The notes beneath the pieces are model-generated. The model ran no database searches. It was not told where the DNA came from and worked only from the letters and a program-made list of their open reading frames with translations. A DNA stretch of 64,000 nucleotides from Lasiosphaeris hirsuta (taxonomy: Eukaryota; Ascomycota; Sordariomycetes; Sordariales; Lasiosphaeriaceae): assembly GCA_030549175.1 (NCBI GenBank), contig JAUKUA010000004.1, positions 4,402,001-4,466,000 on the forward strand, in the 5' to 3' direction. Made by a program: the position numbers and the translations under genes. Positions 20,584-32,600 of the stretch are shown here, piece by piece (positions within the stretch are counted from its first letter, which is position 1; every line of letters begins with the position of its first letter).

Positions 20584-23314
20584 TCAGCCACGGACAAAAC
20601 ATTCCACGTCGTTAGTGTTGAAGATGGACTTGAATCCCTGCCAACGGTTTCGGTCCTAGCAAGTTAGCGATCGCTCTGTATGCAGAGCTGTAACGGTCGG
20701 CTTACAAGATCATCATAGTCCCATTCGCTGGCGTCGCTACGATCGATGTGGTGAGAGGGCTTTGAGGTCACGGCTTCAAGATCTTTCAGCAAATGCCAGC
20801 AATGCTCCAAGTCTCCCTCTACGCTGCTTAGCACGACCTGCTCGACCTCTGCGTCCGAGGCTCCGCGCTGAAGGGCTTGCACCTGTGTCAAGAGGGCAGG
20901 GTAAAAAAGGCGCCCCTTGATGTTGGTCTCGCCAGAGAGAATACGACGGTTAGTCCAAACAATCGCATATCTAACGGCTTCGAGCAAATCCTGACGGGGT
21001 GCAGCACCGCTGCCTATCACGCCAGACGCGCTCGCGTCATTCTCTCCCGGTTCTGATCTGTTGAGTTGATGGTCGATATCCATGCTCTGCCGAAACGATC
21101 TATCGTCTTGCACCTGCCAAAGCAGCTCAAGACATATTGAAAGCACGGCCAAGGTTGGGACCGAGCGGAACGCACCATGGCCGCATGTTGCCAGCCTTGT
21201 GAAATCATCAGTCTGGCTTGCTGTCCCCGAGTCCCCCGCGGGGGACCCAGTGGCAATAGCTCGATAGAGCTTCAGGGATGTTTCGACGCACACCTTGCGG
21301 GCAAAGTAGTATGTGGGATTGTTTTGTGCCAGCCACGGATGATTCAAGGCCAAGAAAAATCGGTGGACCATATGTTCTGCTAGTCGTAGTTGGAAGAGGG
21401 AGAGGCGCTTCGGCAAGACCCCCGCGGGGTCGTAAGATGGCTGAAGTGTAGCGGATAGCACTCGGCAGGCGTTTGTGAGTTCGGAGTTCCATTTCAAGGT
21501 TTCCTCGTATGATGCGGTAGAGTTTAGTTGATTGACATAGTGGGCAATTGCCAACCGAGTCGGGAAGGATCGGAGAAGTGCGAGCTGGACGGTAGTCTGA
21601 GTGAAGCAACCCAAGGGCCGAGGCGAGGGCACAAACTGCTCGCTTTCAGTGAGCTGATCGTCGTCATAGTTAGATGGTTGTCGGGTATCAAAGTCGGAAA
21701 GGGTTAGCATGGGGGGCCCGCCAGAGTCTATGCTTGACTGTAGCACAATCTCCTGAACAGAAGCCCAGAGACGTCTCCTCATCTCGGCCTGAAGGATAGA
21801 CATCTTGGGTAAGCTATCGGGATCGCGATGAATGCCCATGTACATGGCGGTCCGCAGCAGAGATCCGGCAGACACCCAGCCGAGGTCTCCACCGACGCCG
21901 CATGTTTCTTGTGCAAGATGCAATAAGCACATAACCTGCAGATTGGCAAGGGTCATGCGCGACTTGTCCTCCACTGAAGCAAGCCAAACCCGAGCCTCCT
22001 TCATCCACTTAGCAGCAAGAGCCTGGCGGTGGGTGGCAATATCGTCGTGGAAGCAAGCCCCGATAATGATGCAAAGCTTGAACTGGACGCCAAATGCCTC
22101 GCTTGCAGAGGAGGAGCTATCCCAGTACCTCTGGTATTCGTTCCAAAATGTCGGGCCATGGAGGACCCTATAAACACCATCAAACGTTCTAAAATAAGCT
22201 TCGACGAGACGGCGGGTAGTCGGCTCTGGAAGCAGGCTGCTGCCGATGTCAAATGGTAGTTGGTCCGATGGCCTTTGGACGGAGGCTTTGATGCTCCTCC
22301 CCATGGCGTTACACTTGTGTAAGAAGTAGTAGGCTTTGGAGCTCGTGTCTGCCTCAATCCGCTCCGCGAGGCTTGATATCAAGGGGAACTGCCAGAACGT
22401 CAGTCACAAGGATCGCCTTAGCTACACGACTTAGCAATTCCCACACAACGCCCCCTTCCCCAATTCAACTAAAGCGAAAAGAGAAAAAAAAAAAAGAAAA
22501 GCGCGACATTATGTCACCAAGGCGAGAAAAAAAAAAAAAGAGGAAACAACAGGACAAAATAAGAGAAAGATAAAGACGATGGAATGAGAAATACACGCGG
22601 AACAGAATGCAAACACACCACAGAGGTCCGACTTACAAAATTCGGCCTGTTCATCCAGGGGCTCGAACCAGCATAGACGGTCTTGGGAAGGGCGCTCTGG
22701 CTTGAAGCGGGAGTTGGCTGCTGGGACAGCTGGGCCGACTCGTAGGCTTGAGGGCTGGGGTCGGGACGTCTCAGCGCATCAGCGAGTTGCTGCTCGAGCT
22801 GGCGGACTCGCTCGGCAAGCGCATTGCTGCCGCTTGAGGGCGACGAGATGCGGACAAGGGAATCGCCATGGCGGAGCGCGGGGCTGGACGCGCGTGCGGG
22901 CTCCGAGGTCCTGGCGCCGGGCAAAGAGGCAGCAGAACTGGCATACTGGTGGCCCGAGACGGTCGAGGCGGCAGACTGGGACTCGGGCCTGAAGGTGTAG
23001 CCAGCGGCGGAAGGAAAGCGCTGGTAGGGATCCTCGGCGGTGGGCGAGTCCGGGTCCTGGGCGGGCGACAGCCGCCAGAGGCGGGGTTTCGGCCGGCGGG
23101 CTTCCTCGTAGGTGCAGTTGACAATCTTTGACTTGAGACAGCTGGCGCACGGCTCCATGCGGTCGCAACGGATCTTGCGCGTTCTGCACTGGATGCACGA
23201 GAGTGCTGGCCGGTTTCGACGTCGGGGCTCAGTGGTCGTGTTTGGCGACGATGCCGACGCAGACGGCAGTGCCGACGCCGATGTCGACGGGGGCGCCGGC
23301 GCGTCCACGTCCAT
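20584..23314 (-). CDS. Zn2Cys6 transcription factor with fungal-specific regulatory domain
   Basis: Nuclear DNA-binding regulator of 810 residues. Exons 22637-23314, 20706-22388 and 20584-20655 total 2433 nt. The zinc cluster has cysteines at 40, 43, 50, 56, 59 and 67 in the spacing CX2CX6CX5CX2CX7C, starting SCIQCRTRKIRCDR. A Leu-rich dimerisation-type helix (ALAERVRQLEQQLADAL) follows near residue 185. The fungal_trans domain spans about residues 265-550, with LVEAYFRTFDGVYRVLHGPTF. The last intron (GTAAGC to TTGCTAG with branch GCTAAC, 50 nt) is inferred because it replaces a short run-on by a tail of 24 codons (DRNRWQGFKSIF and so on). The start at 23314 is the ATG before MDVDAP; an extra 5' exon cannot be ruled out. 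Target genes are unknown. It lies next to secreted-protein genes but is not shown to control them. Confidence 0.88.
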
Positions 23315-26300
23315 GTGTGCCCTGAGCCTGAAAAATCCGAAATCCGAAATCTGAGGGCCGCAAGGCGCAAGCTGCAAATCGCAAACCGCAAATCGCAAAT
23401 CGGCGTTGATCCACGGCGAACGGGCGACGGGCGGACAAGGACGGGAATAAGGGCCAAGCAGCAGCCAAGCACTCCAAGCTCGCGGTCGCAGGAAGCAGTC
23501 AGGTACGCTTGGTGCTGGGTGTGCGGGACACTCACGGCCTAGAATACATGCAACCTGTAACCTGGGACGCGAACACTGGACATGGAGTAATAGGTAGCTC
23601 GCGCGCAGCTCGAGGAGGGGGGAGGGCGTCCTGATAGATGACAACAATTTCACGCACACGCACAAGCACGTTCTGGGCCTGGGGTCGGTCGTCTCAGGGC
23701 TCTCTCAGCCCGCTAACTCCTCGGAGCGGCGCGAGCGGGATGTTTTCTGCAATCGGCAACCTGGAACCACCCACATGGGTTCTTCTCTGAGATTGCTCTG
23801 CCAGGCCCTGCTTTCCACTTGTACTGTGCGCTGTGCTCTGCTGGCGAGCGGCATTACTGGGGAGGTGCCCTGGGGGCAAGGGCCGCCACTGGCTGCCCGC
23901 ACTGGCGTGCTGAGGGAATGCTGGCGTCAGATCGGCATCTCGGGCAGAATGCGGGGGCTGGGAGCTAATCACCGACACTTTACCGCTCTGGGCCACTGTC
24001 GGGCACAAAATTCCGGGAATTGGGGAAGGCGCCAACAATTTACCCAGATCCGAATCCACGAGAGCGCTGCAGCTTCCTTCTAAAATCCCTAAAATCCATC
24101 CATCGCCTCCGTCTGCTCACCCCAGGTCGTCTATCCGTGCTGCGTAGTACTCGACGAGGCGGGATGCTCACCTTACTCACCTTGCTCACCTCACACCCTC
24201 AATCAGGCTCTATATCCCAGCTTCAGCCCTCCAGGCACCATCTACCATCTCTCTGTTCCTCCCTTCATTCCACCCTCCTGCAAGATTGCCCTTTGCAGAG
24301 GTCTGCAGAGTTCCTGTTGAGAGAGCTAAAGGGGCAAGGTACAAACACTCTGTATCCTCCACTTGGTGTTCCCGCCAAGGTATCAGGCCCTGGACCTTTA
24401 TCTCCGCCGTCGACCGGCTTGGGAACGGGACTCAACGCGGCAACGCCCACACCGCTACAAAGTCGACGAAAACGGGTAACTTGACTCCTCCGGTCCTGCC
24501 ACTTCGGAGCCATTAGCGCGCCAGCACTCACTTGCCACCTGCCATTTGTCTCGGCACGGCACCCGCAAGTTACATACGAATCCGATACGGTATCTTTCTG
24601 CCTGTCAGGCACAACCTAACGCTTTCTCGCCGTTGCGCACAAGGGGGTCTTTCAGCTGCAAGGCACCACGACAAATCGGACGCCACCAAAGATAAAAAAG
24701 CTGACAGTAGATAGAAGAGAGCGGCTGCCTCTCGCGAGGCGAAACCAGGCAGCGGCTTGATCGGGAATCCTTTTTGCGAAACGAACATCGGCATTCGGGA
24801 CAGATGCATGCCATGTTCAGATCTCCGCGTGAGATTTCACCTCCTGTTCTACAGGCCCTCGAGGTATCCCGTATATACGACACTAAAGCTCGTGGGCACG
24901 AGTCCACCAGCCGTCTCCATGTTTGCCGTGCATATCCGTCGCTGGAGATAAATCAATGGAGAAACCCCCCCCTGCCTGCCTGCCTGCCTGCCGCAAGCCT
25001 TGACGTTTTCCCCCACTCTAGTCCGAACTCCATTGACCTTCTAGGCTACTGGGATTCCACTGGATGCGATTCGTAATGGGTTTGCTGTTAGGTCTTGGAT
25101 GTCTCTCATTTCCGATACCCGGCAGCAAGCCAGCCTGGCAGAATGCCCAAACAAACCCCTGCTTGTTCCCGACGCTGGATGATGAGTGATCGCTGATCCT
25201 GCCGTTATGTAAGTCGCATTGCGACGATATCGATATGGGATGCGACGTGGGCGTGCGATGGTTGCGATAAATGCGACTTGGGGGCCTGCCGTCGCAGACT
25301 CGCACGCCAGGGTAGGAAGGTGTCCCGTTCTTTTACCTGCTTCGTGCTTCGTGCCGCACATGTTGACGGACGGACGGAGATACGGGCACAATGCCCGTCG
25401 ACTCCGAGTGCCCGTCTTGAGAATCAAAAAAGGGTCTAAAAGCCCCGGGCCAGCCCGTCGGTCCAGCCAATCCCGCGATGAGGATTTCCGTTACGTTCTC
25501 CGACAAACAAACAGGCCAAGAAAAATCCGCTATGGGGCCAATGCAAGCGTGGCAACCTCTAGGGTTGAAACAACGTGCGATCAAGTTGTGGGTCTGTCTT
25601 CCACTTCGCTCCGCACACCACATGACATTCGGCTTTGTCGGGACGGGCGCTCATCTCGCTCTCGCTCTCCGTTGCCAGTCAACGGTGCGATGCGGTATGT
25701 GCGTTACGGAATACATATAGTCATCCGCCGCCTATTGTGGGAGTTTGCTTGTCATCAATATCAGCTGTGCTGTGCCTCTCAGCAGCCCCAAGCAATGGAA
25801 CGGGACTGCAAGCCAGGGCCGCGTCCCGCCGGGTAAGCGCTATCTCCTGAGCGGGTATCAGTAAACTCCTTGGACTTCCTGTTTCGGCCTGCTCTAACTG
25901 CTGGGCCTATCGTCGCTCAATAGCAGCCACCTCGCCACAGTGGTAGAGTAGCTCCGTAACGCCGCAGGAGAGTTGGAAAGACGACGGCACGAGAGAATCG
26001 AGACAAAAAAGTCCGAACCGTATCTTGCACACTATCTGGGTTGATACCCTACCCATGAGATTCTCTGGGTGGATCGGAGCTCTACCTGCCAAGCGTAAGC
26101 CAGAAGCGCGGATTGAGTTGCCCTCTTCTGCACCGGCCATGTTGTCGAAAAAGGCATCACGCCAGTCGCCTTCGCTGCCGCTCTCGCTGCCAGGCCTGTT
26201 TGTGCTGTTGCAGCCTCCTCGTCGACTTGGATTCCCCACGTGTTCTAGCGTCGGGTTGGTTGGAGTTGCCATCCCCATCAACCCCACCTTGGCTTGCTCG

Positions 26301-26988
26301 ACGGGAGCTATGTCGGTACTTTTGAAAGCTTTGCTAACTGCATGTGAGAGGACGAATGCGGGAGCGGGAGCGTGTGCTTGGGGCGGCCACCCCATGGGTG
26401 GGCGCGTTCGGATGGAGTTAGAGCGAAGGTCGCAGTCCGCAGGCACCCCGAGTCATGGTATAAAAGGAGAGTTGGCCGTCGTACTGAGTGGTGATCTGTC
26501 AACATTACATGGGATTTCTATCCTAACTAATACAGTAAAGGCTGGTGAAAAATATCTATTTTAACCCCGAGATTGAGTTCGGCCCCTGCCCTAGAAACAG
26601 CACCCCCCAAAGCCCGACGGCCGAACTCCGTGCTCGATTAAACAACCTAACCGTTAATCAGACTAACATAGACCAATGTACAAAACAATAATAGAAGTCC
26701 TGTAGTCCCGCACCGAGATGCAGCATTGCCTTTAGGGGATCATTATACACGTGGTGGTTGGCCACCATAACCCTGGCGTCGTAGAGCCAACGCCAGCCAG
26801 CCGCTGACGCAGCTCCTACGCAGACGGTCTTCTCATCGGAGGACCTCACCAGGGGACGCCTTCATGCCCCAAATGATCTTGCTCCTTCCCTGCCCATTCT
26901 ATACCCTCCGTCGCCGGTCCCCATACTCCCCATCACCAGATGCCTCGGACCAGTTCCCTCCTGAAATGTGCAAGCCGGATTATGTTCT
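23315..26988. other. Gene-free 3.7-kb interval upstream of the zinc-cluster gene
   Basis: No supported gene. Bases 23330-23405 carry short direct repeats (CCGAAAT and GCAAATCGC types), probably in the leader of the transcription factor. Paired sense and antisense frames of about 180 codons at 25907-26564 have no domain or coding character and were not accepted. The right end is the 3' flank of the pyruvate dehydrogenase E2 gene. Confidence 0.5.
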
Positions 26989-28441
26989 TTACAAGAGCAA
27001 CTCAAGCGGGTTCTCAATCACCTTCTTGAGCTCCTTCATCCACTCAGCACCGACGGCGCCGTCAACCACCTTGTGATCAAAGCTACCCGTGACAACGATT
27101 TGCTCGTCCCACTCGACGCTAGTTGTTCCATCGTCATTCTCGACGGGAACGGCGACCTTCTTGACGCTGCCAACGGCCAGGATGGCTGCCTGCGGGGGGT
27201 TGATGACAGCAGTGAAGCGCTCAACAGCAGGGTTCATGCCCATGTTGGAGATGCTGATGCTTCCGCCCTGGTACTCCTCAGGCTTGAGCTTGTTCTCACG
27301 AGCCTTCTTGGCAAGCTCCTTGACGGCCGAAGAGATACCCTCGAGACCCTTGCCCTCAACACCCGTAACAATGGGTGTAATCAGGCCGTTAGGAGTAGCT
27401 ACGGCAACCGACACGTCAACAGTGTTGAACTGGCGGATGACACCGTCGCGCCAAGAGCTGTTGACAGTAGGCACCTTCTTGCAGGCAACGCCCATCGCCT
27501 TGATAAGGAAGTCGTTGACCGAGAGCTTGTACCGGCCCTCGGACTGGCTGTTCAGGGCCTGGCGGAGCTTGAGGAGCTTAGAAACTGAAAGGGACGATGA
27601 GACAAAGTAGTGGGGGTTCTCGGCGATAGACTCCTTCAGACGGTTGGCGATGGTCTTGCGCATATTGCTGATCGGGGTGTCCACATATGAGGCAGCAGCC
27701 GGGCCAGCACCCGCGACGGGAGCAGCAGAGGCCTTCTTTACGTCCTCCTCGGTGATCTTGCCGCCGGGTCCTGATCCCTTGATCTTGCTCACGAGTACAC
27801 CGCTCTCAATAGCCAGTCTCTTGGCAGCAGCAGTAATATTGGGCTCACGGTCAAGGGAAGGCTCGAGTCTACCGGTGGATCCACTCTCTTCTGGCTCGGG
27901 GGCCGGGGTAGGGGCCGGGGTAGGTGCGGAGGACTCCGACTCGGACTTCTCTTCCTTGGGGGCCGGGGTTGCAGCCTCACCGCCAGCGTCTTTGAGCGTG
28001 AAGTTCTCGAACGCGGCGACATCGCTTGCAGACTCGACAAGGACAGCAATTGGCTGTGGTAGGGGTGCTTGGTTAGTTACGGACGAGATGAGGCAAGAGG
28101 ATGGGACGGATTTATGGGATGAAACATACGTTGCCAACGGCGACATCCTTCTCACCCTGCTGCTTGAGGATCTTGGCCAGAACACCATCCTCCTGGAACT
28201 CGAAGTCCATCTGCGCCTTGTCGGTCTCGATTTCGACGAGGACCTCGCCGGGCTCGATCGAATCACCGGGCTTCTTGTTCCATGCGCCAATATTTCCGGC
28301 CGTCATCGTCGGTGACAGTGCGGGCATCTTGACGACGGTATGCGGGGGAAACGAGGCGTACCATCTTGTGAGACTGGGGAAAGTGACGCGGACAAGCTTT
28401 GCCTGTTGGAGGGCTTGCCTTCGAAGGGCGGGAACCAGCAT
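26989..28441 (-). CDS. LAT1: Dihydrolipoamide acetyltransferase, E2 of pyruvate dehydrogenase
   Basis: Core subunit of the mitochondrial pyruvate dehydrogenase complex; transfers acetyl groups from lipoamide to CoA. Exons 28130-28441 and 26989-28053 give 458 residues. A basic, hydroxylated presequence covers about residues 1-30 ([20 protein letters not shown]). One lipoyl domain spans residues 36-110 with the lipoyl lysine in ETDKA at 75. A Pro/Ala/Glu-rich linker follows, then the peripheral subunit-binding domain near 172-209 ([14 protein letters not shown]). The catalytic domain ends with the active-site motif DHKVVDGA, His at about 431. The intron is GT-AG with branch CTAAC. The next gene, SEC7, is divergent. 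In Neurospora the equivalent protein is known as MRP-3. Confidence 0.95.
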
Positions 28442-29639
28442 GTTGGCGGTGGTAAATGACTCTCGGGGCGATGGACAAAAAAGAGGTGAGTTGGAGAAGC
28501 TGCAAAAGCTGGAGAAAGCTGGGCGGAAGAACGGATTGCCCCAATGCCCGGACGCTGACAGACGGCCTTGTCTCGAGTGGTCCTCGGCGTGCAGGGAGTC
28601 AATTAGTCAATTGAAGCGGGAGGAGGAGAATGGCGAGGATGGCGAGGATGAAAAAGAAGGTTAGGGAAGCCGGACATTGATCGGCGAAGGCGCTTTGATG
28701 GTGATGCGAGCTTTGGCCAGCTTTTTTTGCGTGGGATTTTTCTCGTTGGGAGCTTAGCTTCCCGTCCACCCAAAAACGGGTCCTGTGGCTTTCCCTGTGC
28801 TTGCTGGGCTCGCTGGCTGGCCGGCCCACCGTGAAAATCCAACACTAAGCCGCTTCAAGCCTGTAATTGTCCAATGGTCCAGAGGCACCAGCCACACGAG
28901 TGAAACACCCCCGTCTACAATGCGATGGCTCTCTCAGAAAGTCAGCCTGGAGCGTTGTGAGTGCTGCATATACCTATCGCCACCGAATGTACAGTATTAT
29001 CAAGTCTTTTTTGATTGACATTGGCAAGAAAATGACTGGCTTAAACCTTATGCTCGCAGAAATGCAGCCTCGCTGTCATTCGAATGCTGCACCAGCCACA
29101 TTGAACCCTCCGGATTCTGCAAAAGGAGCAGACGACAGTGCGACGGACTGCGGCTGCTGGGATGGCAACCGTGGATGTTCCCGAGGAAGTTTTGGTGAGA
29201 CGGCAGCAGGGGGCGACGGCTGACAGCCAGCTGGCCAGCTGATGGCAGGAAGCGTCGCTGCAGTGCAGTTGAGCGCAGCAGCACAAGGGTCGCCCGAGGT
29301 TCCACTTCAAGATGACGGTTCGCTGTCAACTTGTCGAAGCCAAACTCCTCAAACTCGCCAAACTCCACCAATCTACTTCTGACGTTGTTTCGAAGGTTGT
29401 CGCGCCAGGTAGTGTTTAGACATCTGGTCCAGGCACCTAGAAAAGAAAACAAGTCTACCCTCTTCTTTTGATGACGCAGATCGCCTGCCGCAGCCAACCA
29501 GATTTCCCATAAACGTGGACGAGCTGCCCGCGCTGGGCAACCCGCAACCCGACAAACACTTGGCGACAAAGAAAACACAATAAGCTCTTCCGAGGCTTCC
29601 ACAATCCATCCCCTCCCATGCGCTGAGCGACCTCCACGG
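28442..29639. promoter_or_regulatory. Divergent promoter region between LAT1 and SEC7
   Basis: 1.2 kb with no coding frame of note separates two outward-facing housekeeping genes. It should hold both promoters and leaders. I saw no convincing TATA box. Confidence 0.55.
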
Positions 29640-29669
29640 ATGGCCTTCAGTCCCGACGGCCGATCATGA
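29640..29669 (+). other. Upstream ORF of 9 codons overlapping the SEC7 start
   Basis: ATG at 29640 reads nine codons in another frame and stops at TGA 29667-29669, which overlaps the SEC7 start as ATGA. The upstream ATG lacks a purine at -3, whereas SEC7 has A at -3, so leaky scanning or reinitiation is possible. Whether the transcript begins upstream of it is not known. Confidence 0.45.
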
Positions 29670-32600
29670 GCTCCCTCAAATTTGTGGTGTCCTCGCTGGA
29701 CATCATTGCCGCAAATGCCGGCAGGAACAAACAGCTCTCCGAACTGGTTCAGCAAGCGCTCGCCGCCATCGAAAAGAACGACCACCAGCTGCCCGACCCC
29801 GAGGTCGTCTTTGCGCCCCTTCGCCTAGCCTCGAAATCCGGCACCATCCCCCTTACCACCACCGCGCTCGACTGCATCGGCAAGCTCATCTCGTACTCGT
29901 ACTTCTGGGCCCCTTCGAGCCGCTCCAGCCAAGATGGCGCTGAGCAGGCGCCCCTGATCGAGCGAGCCATCGACACCATTTGCGACTGCTTCCAGGGCGA
30001 GACCACCCTTGTGCCAATCCAGTTACAGATAGTCAAGTCGCTGCTAGCGGCCGTCTTGAACGACAAGATCGTTGTCCACGGTGCGGGGCTACTAAAAGCG
30101 GTGCGCCAGGTCTACAATGTCTTCCTCCTGTCGCGAAGTACGGCGAACCAGCAGGTCGCCCAGGGCACACTCACCCAGATGGTTGGAACAGTGTTTGAAC
30201 GAGTCAAGACGCGCCTGCACATGAAGGAGGCGCGGCATAATCTAGAAAAGTTGAAGCGCAGCCACAGCAGTCTCACCGTTGACCGTCATGACGATCAAGG
30301 CTCATCCGTGGAAAATGGCGTCGACAGTGAGGAGGGTATCGACGGCGGCGGCTCGGATGCCACCCCTATAGAATCAAATGGTGGTCCCAAGCTCACCCTG
30401 AAGGACCTGGAGCACCGGAAGAGTTTCGACGACTCCAACTTGGGAGATGGCCCGACTATGGTCACCCAGCTCAAGCCTCTGAAGAAGACCGCGAGATCAG
30501 TGTCGGAACAGAGCTTGGCTGAGAGCTCGCAAGAGGAAACACCAGAATCTTTGGATGCCGAAGACGAAGTTTATATCCGGGATGCCTACCTTGTGTTCCG
30601 GTCGTTTTGCAACCTTTCCACAAAGGTTCTGCCACCGGACCAACTGTACGAACTTCGAGGACAACCCATGAGGTCGAAGCTCATCTCCCTCCACCTCATT
30701 CACACACTTCTCAACAATAACATTAGTGTTTTCACCGAGCCTCTCTGTACAATCACCAACACCAAAAACAACGAGCCTACGAATTTTCTTCAGGCCATCA
30801 AATACTATCTTTGTTTGAGCATCACGCGCAATGGCGCAAGTTCGGTAGACCGAGTGTTTGACGTGTGCTCCGATATTTTCTGGCTGATGCTGAAGTACAT
30901 GAGAGCTCCCTTCAAGGTGAGGATGAAGTGCACTGTGCATAATAGGCTTGAACTAACAAGTTACGTATAGAAAGAGATCGAGGTCTTCCTCAACGAGATA
31001 TACCTCGCCCTCCTGGCAAGGAGGAATGCTCCGCTATCGCAAAAGTTAACAGTTGTTGGCATCCTCAAGCGTTTCTGTGAAGACCCAAGAGCTTTAGTTG
31101 AGACATATCTTAACTACGACTGCGACAGGAATGTCGATAATATCTTCCAAACAATTATAGAGGACCTCTCAAAGTTTGCAACGGCATCAATCGCCATTAC
31201 GCCGGCGCAAGAGCAACTGTATCAAGACAGCCATTCCAAATCAAGCAGCACAGAATGGCAGATCAAGAATGTGTTGCCTCCGCCACTCTCTGTCGCGCTG
31301 GTCAACACGCAGAATGAGACCGACTCCGAGATTCCTAAGGAATATGTCATAAAACGGGCGGCTCTCGCCTCTCTAGTAGAGACTTTGAGATCGCTGGTGA
31401 ATTGGTCGGAGCCTGGGCGACCGGAGGCTAATGGTGTAAATGGTGACACAGAGCGGCGACCTTCCAGCGATGAACTTAGGTATTCGATTGATCCATCGGC
31501 CAGTGAGAGCGTGTCCCGAATGGATACTCCAATAATTCCTTCAACTCCCGTCATTGACGACGATCCGGATCAGCTTGAGAAGGAGAAGGCGAGAAAGACG
31601 GCAAAGACAAACGCGGTCAAGGCTTTCAACTATAAGCCCAAGAATGGGATCAAGCTACTCCTCAAGGAGAGTTTCATTACAAGCGACAAGCCACAAGACA
31701 TCGCTCGTTTCCTCCGGGACGAGGATAGGTTGGATAAGGCCCAAATCGGAGAGTACCTTGGCGAAGGCGACCCAAAGAACATCGAGGTCATGCATGCCTT
31801 TGTGGACACGATGGACTTTACCAAGAGACTCTTTGTTGATGCGCTGCGGGAGTTCCTTCAGTCTTTCCGCTTGCCGGGCGAGGCCCAGAAGATCGATCGC
31901 TTCATGTTGAAGTTTGCCAATCGATACGTGACAGGCAACCCCAACGCATTTGCCAACGCCGATACCCCCTATATCCTGGCGTATTCCGTCATCTTGCTCA
32001 ACACGGATTTGCACAGCAGCAAAATTGCCAAACATATGTCTAAGCAAGATTTCATCAAGAACAATCGCGGCATCAACGACAACGCCGACCTTCCCGATGA
32101 GTACCTGCTCGCCATTTACGATGATATTGCTAGCAACGAGATTGTTCTCAAGAGCGAGCGGGAGGCTGCTGCGGCTGCGGGAGCCCTTCCGACACAGTCA
32201 ACTGGGCTAGCTGCAGGGCTCGGCCAGGCCTTCTCTAATGTTGGCCGTGATCTTCAAAGAGAGGCCTATGTCCAACAGTCAGAAGAAATCTCGCTACGCT
32301 CGGAGCAGCTCTTCAGAGATCTCTATCGTAGCCAACGAAGGAACGCCGAAAAGGCAGGTACCAAGTTCATTCCAGCAACTTCATTCAAGCATGTTGGTCC
32401 AATGTTTGACGTCGCATGGATGTCATTCTTCTCGGCCCTCTCGAGTCAAACACAAAAGACACACAATCTCGAGGTCAACAAGCTATGCCTGGAGGGCATG
32501 AAGCTTGCCACAAAGATCGCTTGTCTCTTCGATCTCGCCACTCCCCGAGAAGCCTTCATATCGGCGCTGAAGAATACCGCAAATCTCAACAATCCCCAGG

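Noticed and set aside
25219..25836. 205-codon plus-strand frame
   Set aside because: Arg/Ser-rich text with no domain and no start context; probably chance in GC-rich intergenic DNA.
25907..26564. Overlapping frames of about 180 codons on both strands
   Set aside because: Neither has a domain, signal peptide or splice context, and the two mirror each other, which suggests chance.
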